Part shown: in pieces, positions 6,144 to 13,290 of the stretch | How positions within the stretch are numbered: position 1 is the stretch's first letter | Layout of the letters: every line of letters starts with the position of its first letter | Notes under the pieces: model-generated | Database searches by the model: none | What the model was told of the DNA's origin: nothing | What the model saw: the letters and a program-made list of their open reading frames with translations, nothing else | Assembly (NCBI GenBank): GCA_937898165.1 | Contig: CALDKO010000040.1 | Span: forward strand, 1-15,484 | From: an uncultured bacterium | Lineage (GTDB): Bacteria > Patescibacteriota > Minisyncoccia > Phycocordibacterales > UBA1006 | DNA: 15,484 nucleotides | Direction: 5' to 3' | Position numbers and translations under genes: made by a program

Positions 6144-6173
6144 AAAAAGATCCTATTAGTAGGGTCTTTTTTT
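6144..6173 (+). terminator. Terminator between the 113-residue gene and ftsH
   Basis: Twelve-bp stem 6144-6155/6160-6171 with one G-U pair, loop TTAG, T tract to 6173. Confidence 0.85.
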
Positions 6174-6188
6174 ATTCCCAAAAATCTG

Positions 6189-6194
6189 TATAAT
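6189..6194 (+). promoter_or_regulatory. -10 box of ftsH
   Basis: Perfect TATAAT at 6189-6194, ending 8 nt before the ATG at 6203, so transcription should start at or next to the start codon. No -35 match is seen; that stretch is the preceding terminator's T tract. Confidence 0.7.
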
Positions 6195-6202
6195 GAAGCC
6201 AT

Positions 6203-8110
6203 ATGTCTGAACAAAAACAACCAAAAAAACAAAAGAAAATGCCAAAGAAAACAAGTTTTTTCCAACAGGTTCTTTCAACAATACTCGTATTGGTTGCTAT
6301 TGGGGTTATTTACTCATCAATTAATGGAGCTCCTGCAAAAACTTCCGAAATTACTCTTTCACAAGTTGCTGAAATGGTTACCGCAGGACAGGTTGCAAAT
6401 ATTGTCGTAAAAGGTGACACACTTACTGTTACTGCAAAAGATGAATCAATAAAAACTGCAAAAAAAGAATCTGGGGCATCATTACCTGAAACATTGGCAA
6501 CGTATGGTGTGAACGGTGATACATTACGTAATACTCCCATAGTTGTAAAAAGTGAAAGTAATGGAATGATTATTTTCCTTAATATTTTATCAATCCTTGC
6601 ACCAATACTATTTATTGGACTATTTTTCTGGTACATGTCACGACAAATGAATGCTGCCGGTGGTGGTATGAAAGCATTTTCGTTCGGACAATCAAAAGCC
6701 CGTGTTACTGATCCAAACGGAAAAGATAAAAAAATTACCTTTGCAGATGTTGCAGGAAACGAAGAAGCAAAACAGGAACTTGTTGATATAGTGGATTTTT
6801 TGAAACAGCCTAAAAAATATTTTGATGTTGGTGCAAAAATGCCGAAAGGAGTCTTACTGACTGGTCATCCTGGAACAGGAAAGACATTACTGGCACGAGC
6901 GGTTGCTGGTGAGGCTGGTGTACCATTTTTCCATCTGTCAGGATCAGAATTTGTGGAAATGTTTGTAGGAGTTGGCGCATCACGTGTTCGTGATTTATTT
7001 GAACAAGCAAAAATTGCATCGCCTGCGATTATTTTCATTGATGAAATTGATGCAGTAGGACGTGCACGTGGTGTAGGATTCGGAGGTGGAAATGATGAAC
7101 GTGAACAAACATTGAACCAGATTTTGGTTGAAATGGATGGTTTTGAACCAACAGAAAAAGTGGTCGTTATGGCTGCAACTAACCGTGCTGATGTACTGGA
7201 TCCAGCATTGCTCCGCCCGGGACGTTTCGATCGGCGTGTGTATTTGAATTTACCTGACCGTAAAGATCGTGAGGCAATTTTGAAAATTCATTCAAATGAA
7301 AAACCATTATCAGATGATATTAAACTTGAAACAGTTGCAGCACGAACTCCAGGGTTTTCTGGGGCAGACCTACAATCAGTAATGAACGAAGGTGCCATTT
7401 TTGCAGCACGTGATAATCGAACAAAAGTAGACCAGGCAGATTTGCTTTCAGCTATTGAAAAAGTAATGATTGGTCCAGAGCGAAAATCTCATTTACATAC
7501 TCCAGCTGAACGAAAATTAATTGCCTATCATGAAGCAGGACACGCAATTCTTTCATCGGTCCTGCCTCACGCTGACCCAGTTCACAAAGTAACGATTATT
7601 CCTCGAGGTTCTGCTGGCGGGTATACATTAAATATTCCACTAGAAGATCGAAAATTAATGACCAGTGCTCAATATATTGATGATATTACAGTAACATTGG
7701 GTGGGTATGCAATTGAAAAAATCATTTATGGTGACGTGACCACTGGTCCATCAAACGATCTGCAGGTAGTAACCCGAACAGCTCGTGATATGGTTACCAA
7801 ATGGGGAATGAGTGAATTACTCGGTCCGGTAGCATATGCAAAATCCGAAGGAATGATCCCAGGATCAGGTGTCGGTAATGAATCGAAAGATTACTCAAGT
7901 CATCTATCACAAAAAATTGATGAAGAAGTTACCAGAATTGTTCATAATTCACTAAAAGTTGCCACCGACACATTACATAAATATCGCGACGCATTAGAAG
8001 CCGTAGTTGCAAAATTATTAGAAGTAGAAACATTGGAACAAGAGGAATATAATACAATTATCAAACAATTTGGAATTGAACCAAAAGTAAAAGCTGAATT
8101 AGTGAAATAA
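6203..8110 (+). CDS. ftsH: ATP-dependent zinc metalloprotease FtsH
   Basis: Membrane-anchored AAA+ protease (635 aa) that degrades damaged membrane proteins and some regulators, as a hexamer facing the cytoplasm. Order: a basic N-terminus, TM1 (about 23-40), an external domain of about 80 residues, TM2 (122-145), then the AAA domain with Walker A GHPGTGKT (221-228), Walker B IFIDEID (278-283) and second region of homology ATNRADVLDPALLRPGRFDRR (325-345). The protease motif HEAGH (443-447) follows, with the third zinc ligand D519 in TTGPSNDL, 76 residues on, as in E. coli FtsH. The Walker A second residue is His where nearly all FtsH have Pro. There is no Shine-Dalgarno site; the TATAAT position implies a leaderless mRNA. 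It is a single-gene unit. Confidence 0.98.
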   Translation: MSEQKQPKKQKKMPKKTSFFQQVLSTILVLVAIGVIYSSINGAPAKTSEITLSQVAEMVTAGQVANIVVKGDTLTVTAKDESIKTAKKESGASLPETLATYGVNGDTLRNTPIVVKSESNGMIIFLNILSILAPILFIGLFFWYMSRQMNAAGGGMKAFSFGQSKARVTDPNGKDKKITFADVAGNEEAKQELVDIVDFLKQPKKYFDVGAKMPKGVLLTGHPGTGKTLLARAVAGEAGVPFFHLSGSEFVEMFVGVGASRVRDLFEQAKIASPAIIFIDEIDAVGRARGVGFGGGNDEREQTLNQILVEMDGFEPTEKVVVMAATNRADVLDPALLRPGRFDRRVYLNLPDRKDREAILKIHSNEKPLSDDIKLETVAARTPGFSGADLQSVMNEGAIFAARDNRTKVDQADLLSAIEKVMIGPERKSHLHTPAERKLIAYHEAGHAILSSVLPHADPVHKVTIIPRGSAGGYTLNIPLEDRKLMTSAQYIDDITVTLGGYAIEKIIYGDVTTGPSNDLQVVTRTARDMVTKWGMSELLGPVAYAKSEGMIPGSGVGNESKDYSSHLSQKIDEEVTRIVHNSLKVATDTLHKYRDALEAVVAKLLEVETLEQEEYNTIIKQFGIEPKVKAELVK

Positions 8111-8111
8111 A

Positions 8112-8140
8112 AAAATCCGTATCATCATGATACGGATTTT
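8112..8140. terminator. Bidirectional terminator after ftsH
   Basis: Perfect 13-bp stem 8112-8124/8128-8140 with a three-nt loop and A/T tracts on both sides. It serves ftsH (+) and the convergent 161-residue gene (-). Confidence 0.85.
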
Positions 8141-8143
8141 GTA

Positions 8144-8629
8144 TTATTTATTTGCAGTTTCTAAAAGTTTTTCACGTTCTGATTTTGTATTTTTGTTATG
8201 TTTTTTAGATTCATAACTTATAAGCCAAAATTTCTCGGGTGCAAAAACTTCGTAGGTTCCTTTTTTAATTTTGAAATGAGATCCTTTTAAAAAGTTATTA
8301 ACTTCTGAAAACGTTTTTTTAACCATATCTGCAGTAATGTTAATTTTTTTGAAAATTTTCATTTCGTTAGAATATTCGCTGATGGTAAAATTATTACTCC
8401 AATCAGTTGGTTTTTCATCGTCACGTCGGTAAATGATGCCTTTGTCTAAAATTAAAAAAAGGAGTGATTGTTTTGAATATCCCTGTTCATAATAAGGTAA
8501 ATTCAAGGATAATATTTTCTTTGTTTCTTTTGATAAGGGTAGAGCAAGAATTTTTTCTACCAACAGATTTAAATAATCAGTGCGATTTTTACCATTATAA
8601 GGAACGTCAAGCAGTGTTAATTTCTTCAT
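8144..8629 (-). CDS. Hypothetical protein (161 aa)
   Basis: Not recognised. It is a soluble, Lys-rich protein starting MKKLTLLDVPYNGKNRTDYL, with no signal peptide (MKKLTLLDVP is too short and polar) and no membrane helix. The middle contains a short hydrophobic strand (SLLFLILDKGIIYRRDD), and the end is strongly basic (KKHNKNTKSEREK). It has its own consensus promoter, within a symmetric divergent region shared with the gene at 8741, and a shared terminator. The predicted leader is about 10 nt without a Shine-Dalgarno site. A cytoplasmic, possibly nucleic-acid-related role can be guessed only from charge. Confidence 0.7.
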   Translation of the reverse strand: MKKLTLLDVPYNGKNRTDYLNLLVEKILALPLSKETKKILSLNLPYYEQGYSKQSLLFLILDKGIIYRRDDEKPTDWSNNFTISEYSNEMKIFKKINITADMVKKTFSEVNNFLKGSHFKIKKGTYEVFAPEKFWLISYESKKHNKNTKSEREKLLETANK

Positions 8630-8645
8630 ATTCTTGTTTTCTTAC

Positions 8646-8673
8646 ATTCTATCACTTTTTTGAATAATGTCAA
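8646..8673 (-). promoter_or_regulatory. Promoter of the 161-residue gene
   Basis: Minus strand TTGACA (8673-8668), 16-nt spacer, TAGAAT (8651-8646). Predicted start about 8639. Confidence 0.8.
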
Positions 8674-8701
8674 TTTTATTGAGAATAGAAAATTGACATT
8701 A
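8665..8701. repeat. 13-bp inverted repeat spanning both divergent -35 boxes
   Basis: TAATGTCAATTTT (8665-8677) and its perfect complement AAAATTGACATTA (8689-8701), 11 nt apart. Each arm contains one TTGACA. It may be an operator or simply a symmetric promoter pair. Confidence 0.75.
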
Positions 8702-8720
8702 CAAGAAATATATGTATTAT
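8693..8720 (+). promoter_or_regulatory. Promoter of the 233-residue exported protein
   Basis: TTGACA (8693-8698), 16-nt spacer, TATTAT (8715-8720). Predicted start about 8727, leader about 14 nt. Confidence 0.8.
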
Positions 8721-8740
8721 ATGTTTCAAATCAATTAAAA

Positions 8741-9442
8741 ATGAAAAAAATTATTTTCTTAGTGGTATGCCTCGTGATAGCAGTAGCTCTCAGTTGGCCC
8801 AAAAAAGATGTAGTGTTGGATTTTCCCGCGAATTCATCTGATCCGTGGAGAACTCAATTGGTACAGGATATTCAAAATGCACCAAATGATGAAGTACGAA
8901 TCAAAATGCTGAACCAGCGCAGTTCATATTTAACTCAACAGTTAATTATGTATCTACGAAACAACGGATACAAATGTCCCATTGATACTATTTTGTATCG
9001 ATATGGTAGCGGTAAGGCGAAAAATGTTACCTCGAAAAATGGAAAACATTCAGGTCCATTTAAACCGCAACCATACGCAGTCATCAAAGGCGGTAAATGT
9101 TTTAAAGATTCAATGTATGTATTTATACTTTGTTTTAATGGGACATTTAGTTTAACATCGTCTGATGCTTCAAATATTGGCGGCGGATCACCACGGTTTA
9201 CTATTGCAGCAGGTAATGGGATTAACAGTTATGTTAATTATAAAACATCTATTGATTTGGCTGAAACATTTCATATCCCAATCTATAAGGGAAAAGGGTG
9301 GGATGCAACTAACAGAATTACACCGGCTCAGGCTCGTGCGCTCGAAAATCAGATCGATCAACATCAGATTACCGTAAGAGTATTTGAAGGAGACTTATTT
9401 GATTTGGGTAACATGACCTATAACGGCAGGAAACGACAGTAA
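8741..9442 (+). CDS. Exported protein of unknown function (233 aa)
   Basis: Not recognised. The start at 8741 gives MKKIIFLVVCLVIAVALSWP, a clear signal peptide or anchor. An upstream ATG (8660) would span the promoter and is rejected. The C at residue 10 is inside the hydrophobic core and does not form a convincing lipobox. The exported part has Cys at 79, 120 and 131, a Lys/Gly-rich stretch (GSGKAKNVTSKNGKHSGPFKP, about 89-109), a Ser/Gly-rich segment (SLTSSDASNIGGGSP) and a polar C-terminus. Its own consensus promoter and terminator make it a single-gene unit. The leader is A-rich (AATCAATTAAAA) without a Shine-Dalgarno site. A surface role is inference. Confidence 0.75.
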   Translation: MKKIIFLVVCLVIAVALSWPKKDVVLDFPANSSDPWRTQLVQDIQNAPNDEVRIKMLNQRSSYLTQQLIMYLRNNGYKCPIDTILYRYGSGKAKNVTSKNGKHSGPFKPQPYAVIKGGKCFKDSMYVFILCFNGTFSLTSSDASNIGGGSPRFTIAAGNGINSYVNYKTSIDLAETFHIPIYKGKGWDATNRITPAQARALENQIDQHQITVRVFEGDLFDLGNMTYNGRKRQ

Positions 9443-9456
9443 GCTATTTAAAATAT

Positions 9457-9488
9457 AAAGCCAATGAATTAATTTCATTGGCTTTTTT
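9457..9488 (+). terminator. Terminator of the 233-residue gene
   Basis: Twelve-bp stem AAAGCCAATGAA (9457-9468) with TTCATTGGCTTT (9474-9485), T tract to 9488. Confidence 0.85.
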
Positions 9489-9490
9489 AA

Positions 9491-9519
9491 TTGACATTTC
9501 GTATATTTTATAGTATCAT
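9491..9519 (+). promoter_or_regulatory. Promoter of the LysE-like gene
   Basis: TTGACA (9491-9496), 17-nt spacer, TATCAT (9514-9519). Predicted start about 9526, leader about 16 nt, A-rich. Confidence 0.8.
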
Positions 9520-9541
9520 GATTTTAAACAAAAACTAAAAA

Positions 9542-10192
9542 ATGAAGACGGAAACAATTATTATCGCTCAGGGATTTATCGCGGGCATAATAATTGCTTT
9601 GCCCAAGGGTCCTGCAGGATTTGCTGTTATTAATCAAACGATTGTGTATGGATTTGCTCGTGGTTTTATTATTGCACTTGGTTGTATTGCAACTACTATT
9701 TTAATTACACCAGTTGTATTATTTCCAACAATGGATTTTGTAAAAAATTTCTTTGAAAAATTAGAACATCTGGCACGTCAGTTTCCATGGATACTTGGTA
9801 TAGTATCTGTTGTCATTGGTATTGTAGTGTTTCGTTTGAAACAGGAAAAAGATATTTTAAGTAAACGTGATGCTTATATACGATCATGTAAACTATTGCT
9901 ATTTACCTTATTTGAACCAAGTACTGTAGTACAAACTGTAATAATTTTTTCAAATTTACCAAAGCTATTTGATAAACTTCATCTCTGTTCGGTAAATATT
10001 TTACATTGCGATAAACCCGGAAAATTATTATTTTTTCTTTCAGTTATTAGTGGTACTATTCTTTGGTATCTGGCTACGGGGTTAATCGTCGATAGATTAT
10101 CGCAAAAAAACAAACTCCCAGACATTGAAAAAATTAATAAACTTTTCGGGTTATTATTTATCATTGCAGGATTTATTGCACTACTTTTATAA
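9542..10192 (+). CDS. LysE/RhtB-like membrane transporter
   Basis: A 216-residue polytopic membrane protein. The N-terminal part GFIAGIIIALPKGPAGFAVINQTIVYGFARGFIIALGCIATTI matches the LysE superfamily pattern: a first helix ending in an x-P-x-G-P turn, then a helix, then G...G, then helix 2. LysE/RhtB proteins export amino acids and related small molecules by proton antiport; the substrate here cannot be told. About six hydrophobic segments are visible (about 5-27, 36-60, 83-98, 117-137, 160-180, 199-216), with a loop containing two Cys between the fourth and fifth. Length is normal (about 200-220). It is a single-gene unit with a near-consensus promoter, an A-rich leader (AACAAAAACTAAAAA) without a Shine-Dalgarno site, and its own terminator. 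Confidence 0.75.
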   Translation: MKTETIIIAQGFIAGIIIALPKGPAGFAVINQTIVYGFARGFIIALGCIATTILITPVVLFPTMDFVKNFFEKLEHLARQFPWILGIVSVVIGIVVFRLKQEKDILSKRDAYIRSCKLLLFTLFEPSTVVQTVIIFSNLPKLFDKLHLCSVNILHCDKPGKLLFFLSVISGTILWYLATGLIVDRLSQKNKLPDIEKINKLFGLLFIIAGFIALLL

Positions 10193-10222
10193 AAGACTTC
10201 ACTATACGTTGAGGTCTTTTTT
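10191..10222 (+). terminator. Terminator of the LysE-like gene
   Basis: Eleven-bp stem 10191-10201/10210-10220 with one G-U pair, T tract to 10222. It overlaps the stop codon. Confidence 0.8.
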
Positions 10223-10224
10223 AT

Positions 10225-10253
10225 TTGATTCAAGAGTAAAAATAGGGTAGTAT
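10225..10253 (+). promoter_or_regulatory. Promoter of the tRNA locus
   Basis: TTGATT (10225-10230), 17-nt spacer, TAGTAT (10248-10253). Predicted start about 10260, just before the truncated 5' tRNA half rather than the intact tRNA. Confidence 0.6.
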
Positions 10254-10272
10254 GCTGTTATTCCAACAGAAC

Positions 10273-10309
10273 GGGTGTGTAGCTCAGTTGGTTAGAGCAC
10301 AGAGATTAT
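10273..10309 (+). pseudogene. 5' half of a second tRNA-Ile(UAU)
   Basis: GGGTGTG acceptor strand, TA, D arm GCTC-AGTTGGTTA-GAGC, then A and CAGAG plus ATTAT. It follows the intact tRNA closely from the D arm to the anticodon and then diverges immediately after TAT. No 3' half follows within the next 35 nt. Confidence 0.8.
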
Positions 10310-10343
10310 TGGAACAATCGAGAAGTAAAATGAAATGACGTGT

Positions 10344-10417
10344 GGGCATGTAGCTCAGTTGGTTAGAGCACAGAGCTTATACCTCTGCGGTCCCTGGTTC
10401 GAATCCAGGCATGCCCA
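10344..10417 (+). tRNA. tRNA-Ile with anticodon UAU
   Basis: Complete cloverleaf: acceptor GGGCATG/CATGCCC (7 bp), D arm GCTC/GAGC, anticodon stem CAGAG/CTCTG with loop CTTATAC (U33, anticodon UAU, A37), variable CGGTC, T arm CCTGG-TTCGAAT-CCAGG, discriminator A. CCA is not encoded. UAU reads AUA. Most bacteria instead use a CAU anticodon modified to lysidine, so this is an uncommon decoding solution; AUA codons are used in several genes here. The acceptor stem continues into the flanks (GTGT before, ACAC after), and a second 9-bp match lies further out, so the precursor may be one long hairpin. Confidence 0.92.
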
Positions 10418-10460
10418 CACGCCAGAGCATTTTATTCGAGTGATGTTTCTATATCGATAG

Positions 10461-10504
10461 ATATACCTCTCTAGTCCCTGGTTCGAATCCAGACATGTCC
10501 ACCA
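10461..10504 (+). pseudogene. 3' half of a second tRNA-Ile(UAU), with encoded CCA
   Basis: Starts ATATACCTCTC, then TAGTC, T arm CCTGG-TTCGAAT-CCAGA, acceptor CATGTCC, A and an encoded CCA. It shares 19 identical bases with the intact tRNA across the T arm. Similarity begins exactly at the anticodon. One T-stem pair (C-A) and the closing anticodon-stem pair (C-C) are lost, so it looks decayed. Confidence 0.8.
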
Positions 10505-10522
10505 GTTCACACTAGTGTGAAC
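10505..10522. repeat. 18-bp perfect palindrome
   Basis: GTTCACACTAGTGTGAAC, directly after the CCA of the tRNA 3' half and touching the next hairpin. It could be an operator-type site or a processing signal. Confidence 0.7.
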
Positions 10523-10564
10523 AATATACAAAACAGCTCCAAATGGAGCTGTTTTGTATATTGT
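10521..10564. terminator. Strong 20-bp hairpin terminator, both directions
   Basis: Perfect 20-bp stem 10521-10540/10545-10564, loop AAAT, with A-rich and T-rich tracts within the stem. It can end the tRNA transcript (+) and the minus-strand membrane protein gene whose stop is at 10650. Confidence 0.8.
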
Positions 10565-10649
10565 GTTAGTTTAAAGTTTGTTCATTTTTATTGACCCTAA
10601 GAATCTTATTTAAATAACTTTTTCTTTAGTGAATATTTTTCAAAATAAG

Positions 10650-10979
10650 TTAAATTTTAAATATAACAACACCTGTAAATACTAATGTAATTATTAAAAT
10701 AAAAACTGAAGTAGTAAATAAAAAATAAGAAATTATATAATTAGTTTTATCAACATTATTAGAACCTTTTTTAAAATTAGTTATTGATACTACTAAACCA
10801 ACTATTGATAAAATTATTTCGAGGATTATCAAACATGTTACTAGTATACCAGTTGAGCTGCCGTTCCATATTGCAGCTCCTAAATTGAAGAGTATCGCCA
10901 AAAAAATAACTGCCTGCCAAAAGAAAACTGTCTTTGGACTTATTAATTCTTTAGTAACTATTTTATTTTGATCTTCCAT
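10650..10979 (-). CDS. Small three-helix membrane protein of unknown function (109 aa)
   Basis: Not recognised. It begins MEDQNKIVTKELISPKTVFFW (polar cytoplasmic head) followed by three hydrophobic segments (about 19-38, 43-67, 82-107), with a basic loop (TNFKKGSNNVDKTNY) between the second and third. The coding DNA is noticeably more AT-rich than recG next to it, which may indicate a different history. It lies 69 nt downstream of recG on the same strand with no convincing terminator between them, so readthrough from recG is possible. No clear promoter or Shine-Dalgarno site of its own is visible. The three-helix layout superficially resembles the 113-residue protein at 5791 but the sequences are not alike. 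Confidence 0.7.
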   Translation of the reverse strand: MEDQNKIVTKELISPKTVFFWQAVIFLAILFNLGAAIWNGSSTGILVTCLIILEIILSIVGLVVSITNFKKGSNNVDKTNYIISYFLFTTSVFILIITLVFTGVVIFKI

Positions 10980-11048
10980 ATATTTGAGTGTTTATGTTTT
11001 ACGAACCAGGTTTGACTAAAACCTAGTTAGGGTTAGTTTTTTAATTTT

Positions 11049-13217
11049 TTATTCCAAATGAGGTGCTTTTGCAAGTTCTTCAATATATTTCTTTAATACT
11101 GTATGAGACCCGAGTTGTGGGTCAGTTGCAATGATTGATTTGGCTTCTTCGCGTGCATATTCTACTAATTTCATGTTACGCAGTGCATGCATAGCCAGAT
11201 CTGAAATTCCCCATTGCTTTGCACCGAGTAAATCTCCAGCACCGCGTAGATTGAGATCCATTTCTGCAAGCTCGAATCCATTCTTTGCTTCCAGGAAACT
11301 TTTCAATCGTTTTTCGGTAATGTCACCCATTGATTCTGTGAATAAGAAACAATATGGCTGATGCGAGCTTCGCATGACACGTCCGCGCAATTGGTGTAAT
11401 TGTGATAGTCCGAACCGCTCGGCTCCCTCGATAATCATAACAGATGCATTTGGTACGTTTACACCAACCTCAATTACCGATGTGGAAACTAAAATATCAA
11501 TTTCATGGTTTGCAAATTCTTGCATGACTTCTTCTTTTTTCTGTTTGGTCATTTTGGAGTGCATGATTCCAATTGTGTATTCTGGGAACACTTTTTCTTG
11601 GAGTCTTTTCGCTTCTGCAGTTACTGAACGTAATTGCAATTTCTGTTCCTCGTCCGGATCAGGATCTGAAATTCGCGGACAGATTACATATGCCTGGCGA
11701 CCAGATTCAAGTTCCTTTCGCATGCGATCATACGACGTGTCACGTTTGTCAGGACTTACCAATTCTGTGATTACTGGCTTTCGTCCAGATGGCATGGTGT
11801 CCAGTACAGAAATATCGAGGTCTCCGTAGATAGTCAGAGCAAGTGTTCGTGGAATCGGAGTTGCAGTCATCGATAAGTAATGAGGTGCATGTCCGTCCTT
11901 TTTCGCGAGTTTCATTCGTTGATTGGTTCCGAACCGGTGTTGTTCATCGATAATCACCAATCCCAGATCATGAAAATCAATTGATTTTGAAATCAGGGCA
12001 TGGGTCCCAACTGTGATTGCAATTTCACCAGATTTAATCCATTTCGTCAGCTGAGGTTTTGAAATTTCAGTCCATGGTTTTTGACTTGATGCGACCTTGG
12101 TAGGGAATTTGCGGCAACCAGATCCAGTGACGAGCCCAATGCTGATTCCTGTATTTTTAAAATACTCGATAAAATTTTCAAATAATTGCACAGCCAGAAC
12201 TTCAGTCGGTGCCATATATGCAACTTGTAAGTTTCCATATGTCTGGTCGCCTGGACGATTCATGATTGTGGTATAACTTGCAACGGCTGCGATAAATGTT
12301 TTACCTGATCCTACGTCACCTTCGATCAGTCGTGACATTGGATCGTCGGATTCGATATCACGGAAAATTTGATTGAGTGCATCCATTTGGCCCGTAGTCG
12401 GTTCAAATGGAAACGTATCAATAAAATCCTCTACATCAGATTTTGGAACCTTTAGTTTAAATGAAAACAATTCACGGTATTGCTGACGTTCAAATGCTTT
12501 TTGCAAATGGATCAGAAAAATTTCCTGAAATGCAAAGCGTTTTTGTGCAGCGTCAGCATGCTCTTTTTTCTCCGGCATGTGCATCCAAACAATCGCAGTT
12601 TTCAAATCTGGCAGATGGAATTTTTTTAACAGATATTCTGGAAGTGGATCAGGAATCATTGCATGAATATTTTGTGCAACAATTTTTTTGATCATGTGAT
12701 AAATCCATTTACTGGTAATTCCACGTGTTTCGCGATACACGGGAAACCCTACATTTTTTGAATCGTCCGTATTTTCAAAAAGTGAGTCAGAAACATCCAC
12801 AGGTAAGTATCCTGTTTTTTCGATATGCGGATTCATGAATGATTTTCCAGATTTTCCTTCGGTAATTTTTCCAGTCAATTTAACCTGATCGCCCTCGGAA
12901 AACATTTTTGCCATGTAGGGCTGATTCATCCATACAATTGGAATCGTGGTATTTGAAATATCCTTGAATGTTGCCTTTGCCATTGGGATTTTACTTTTCC
13001 AACCCCTTGTTAATTGTATTTTTGTAATGACACCATATACGGTTATTTCATTCCCACTTTCTGCATTATCGAGCGTCGTAATTTCACCAACATTACTGTA
13101 GCGGACAGGGAAGTAATACAAAAGATCCTGAGCTGTTTTTATACCAAGTCTGTGGAGTGATTTTTCATGTTCGTCTGACAAATTACTGATTTTGCTGATG
13201 AGTGTTTCCGGCTTCAT
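11049..13217 (-). CDS. recG: ATP-dependent DNA helicase RecG
   Basis: Superfamily 2 helicase (722 aa) that remodels stalled replication forks and branch-migrates Holliday junctions. An N-terminal OB-fold wedge domain (about 55-140: VYGVITKIQL... VKLTGKITEG) is followed by helicase domain 1 with Walker A GDVGSGKT (300-307), the family-specific DEQHRFG (424-430) and SMTATPIPRTLA (449-460). Helicase domain 2 has STSVIEVGVNVPNA and QLHQLRGRVMRS, and the C-terminal part NLRGAGDLLGAKQWG matches RecG. Length is within the usual 680-780. TATACT ends 7 nt before ATG and there is no Shine-Dalgarno site, so the mRNA is probably leaderless. It is a core gene with ordinary composition. Confidence 0.98.
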   Translation of the reverse strand: MKPETLISKISNLSDEHEKSLHRLGIKTAQDLLYYFPVRYSNVGEITTLDNAESGNEITVYGVITKIQLTRGWKSKIPMAKATFKDISNTTIPIVWMNQPYMAKMFSEGDQVKLTGKITEGKSGKSFMNPHIEKTGYLPVDVSDSLFENTDDSKNVGFPVYRETRGITSKWIYHMIKKIVAQNIHAMIPDPLPEYLLKKFHLPDLKTAIVWMHMPEKKEHADAAQKRFAFQEIFLIHLQKAFERQQYRELFSFKLKVPKSDVEDFIDTFPFEPTTGQMDALNQIFRDIESDDPMSRLIEGDVGSGKTFIAAVASYTTIMNRPGDQTYGNLQVAYMAPTEVLAVQLFENFIEYFKNTGISIGLVTGSGCRKFPTKVASSQKPWTEISKPQLTKWIKSGEIAITVGTHALISKSIDFHDLGLVIIDEQHRFGTNQRMKLAKKDGHAPHYLSMTATPIPRTLALTIYGDLDISVLDTMPSGRKPVITELVSPDKRDTSYDRMRKELESGRQAYVICPRISDPDPDEEQKLQLRSVTAEAKRLQEKVFPEYTIGIMHSKMTKQKKEEVMQEFANHEIDILVSTSVIEVGVNVPNASVMIIEGAERFGLSQLHQLRGRVMRSSHQPYCFLFTESMGDITEKRLKSFLEAKNGFELAEMDLNLRGAGDLLGAKQWGISDLAMHALRNMKLVEYAREEAKSIIATDPQLGSHTVLKKYIEELAKAPHLE

Positions 13218-13224
13218 AATGGGT

Positions 13225-13230
13225 AGTATA
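13225..13230 (-). promoter_or_regulatory. -10 box of recG
   Basis: TATACT on the minus strand (13230-13225), ending 7 nt before the recG ATG. The -35 position falls in the neighbouring terminator and has no clear match. Confidence 0.65.
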
Positions 13231-13238
13231 GCATATAA

Positions 13239-13266
13239 ATTAAAACACCTTTTAAGGTGTTTTAAT
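13239..13266 (-). terminator. Terminator of the HNH gene
   Basis: Perfect 13-bp stem 13254-13266/13239-13251 with a very small loop. It lies between the HNH stop codon (13291) and the recG promoter. Confidence 0.75.
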
Positions 13267-13290
13267 AGTTTTGCACTATGTAGATTATAT

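Noticed and set aside
8660..8740. Upstream ATG extension of the 233-residue exported protein
   Set aside because: The extension spans the -35 and -10 boxes, and the internal Met at 8741 begins a perfect signal peptide.
10273..10504. Outer tRNA halves as one intron-containing or trans-spliced tRNA
   Set aside because: No group I intron core fits in the short insert, the halves have broken T-stem and anticodon-stem pairs, and bacterial tRNAs are not spliced by protein enzymes. Decay is simpler.
10980..11048. Terminator between recG and the 109-residue gene
   Set aside because: There are short imperfect hairpins (AGGTTT/AAACCT), but no T tract follows in the recG direction.
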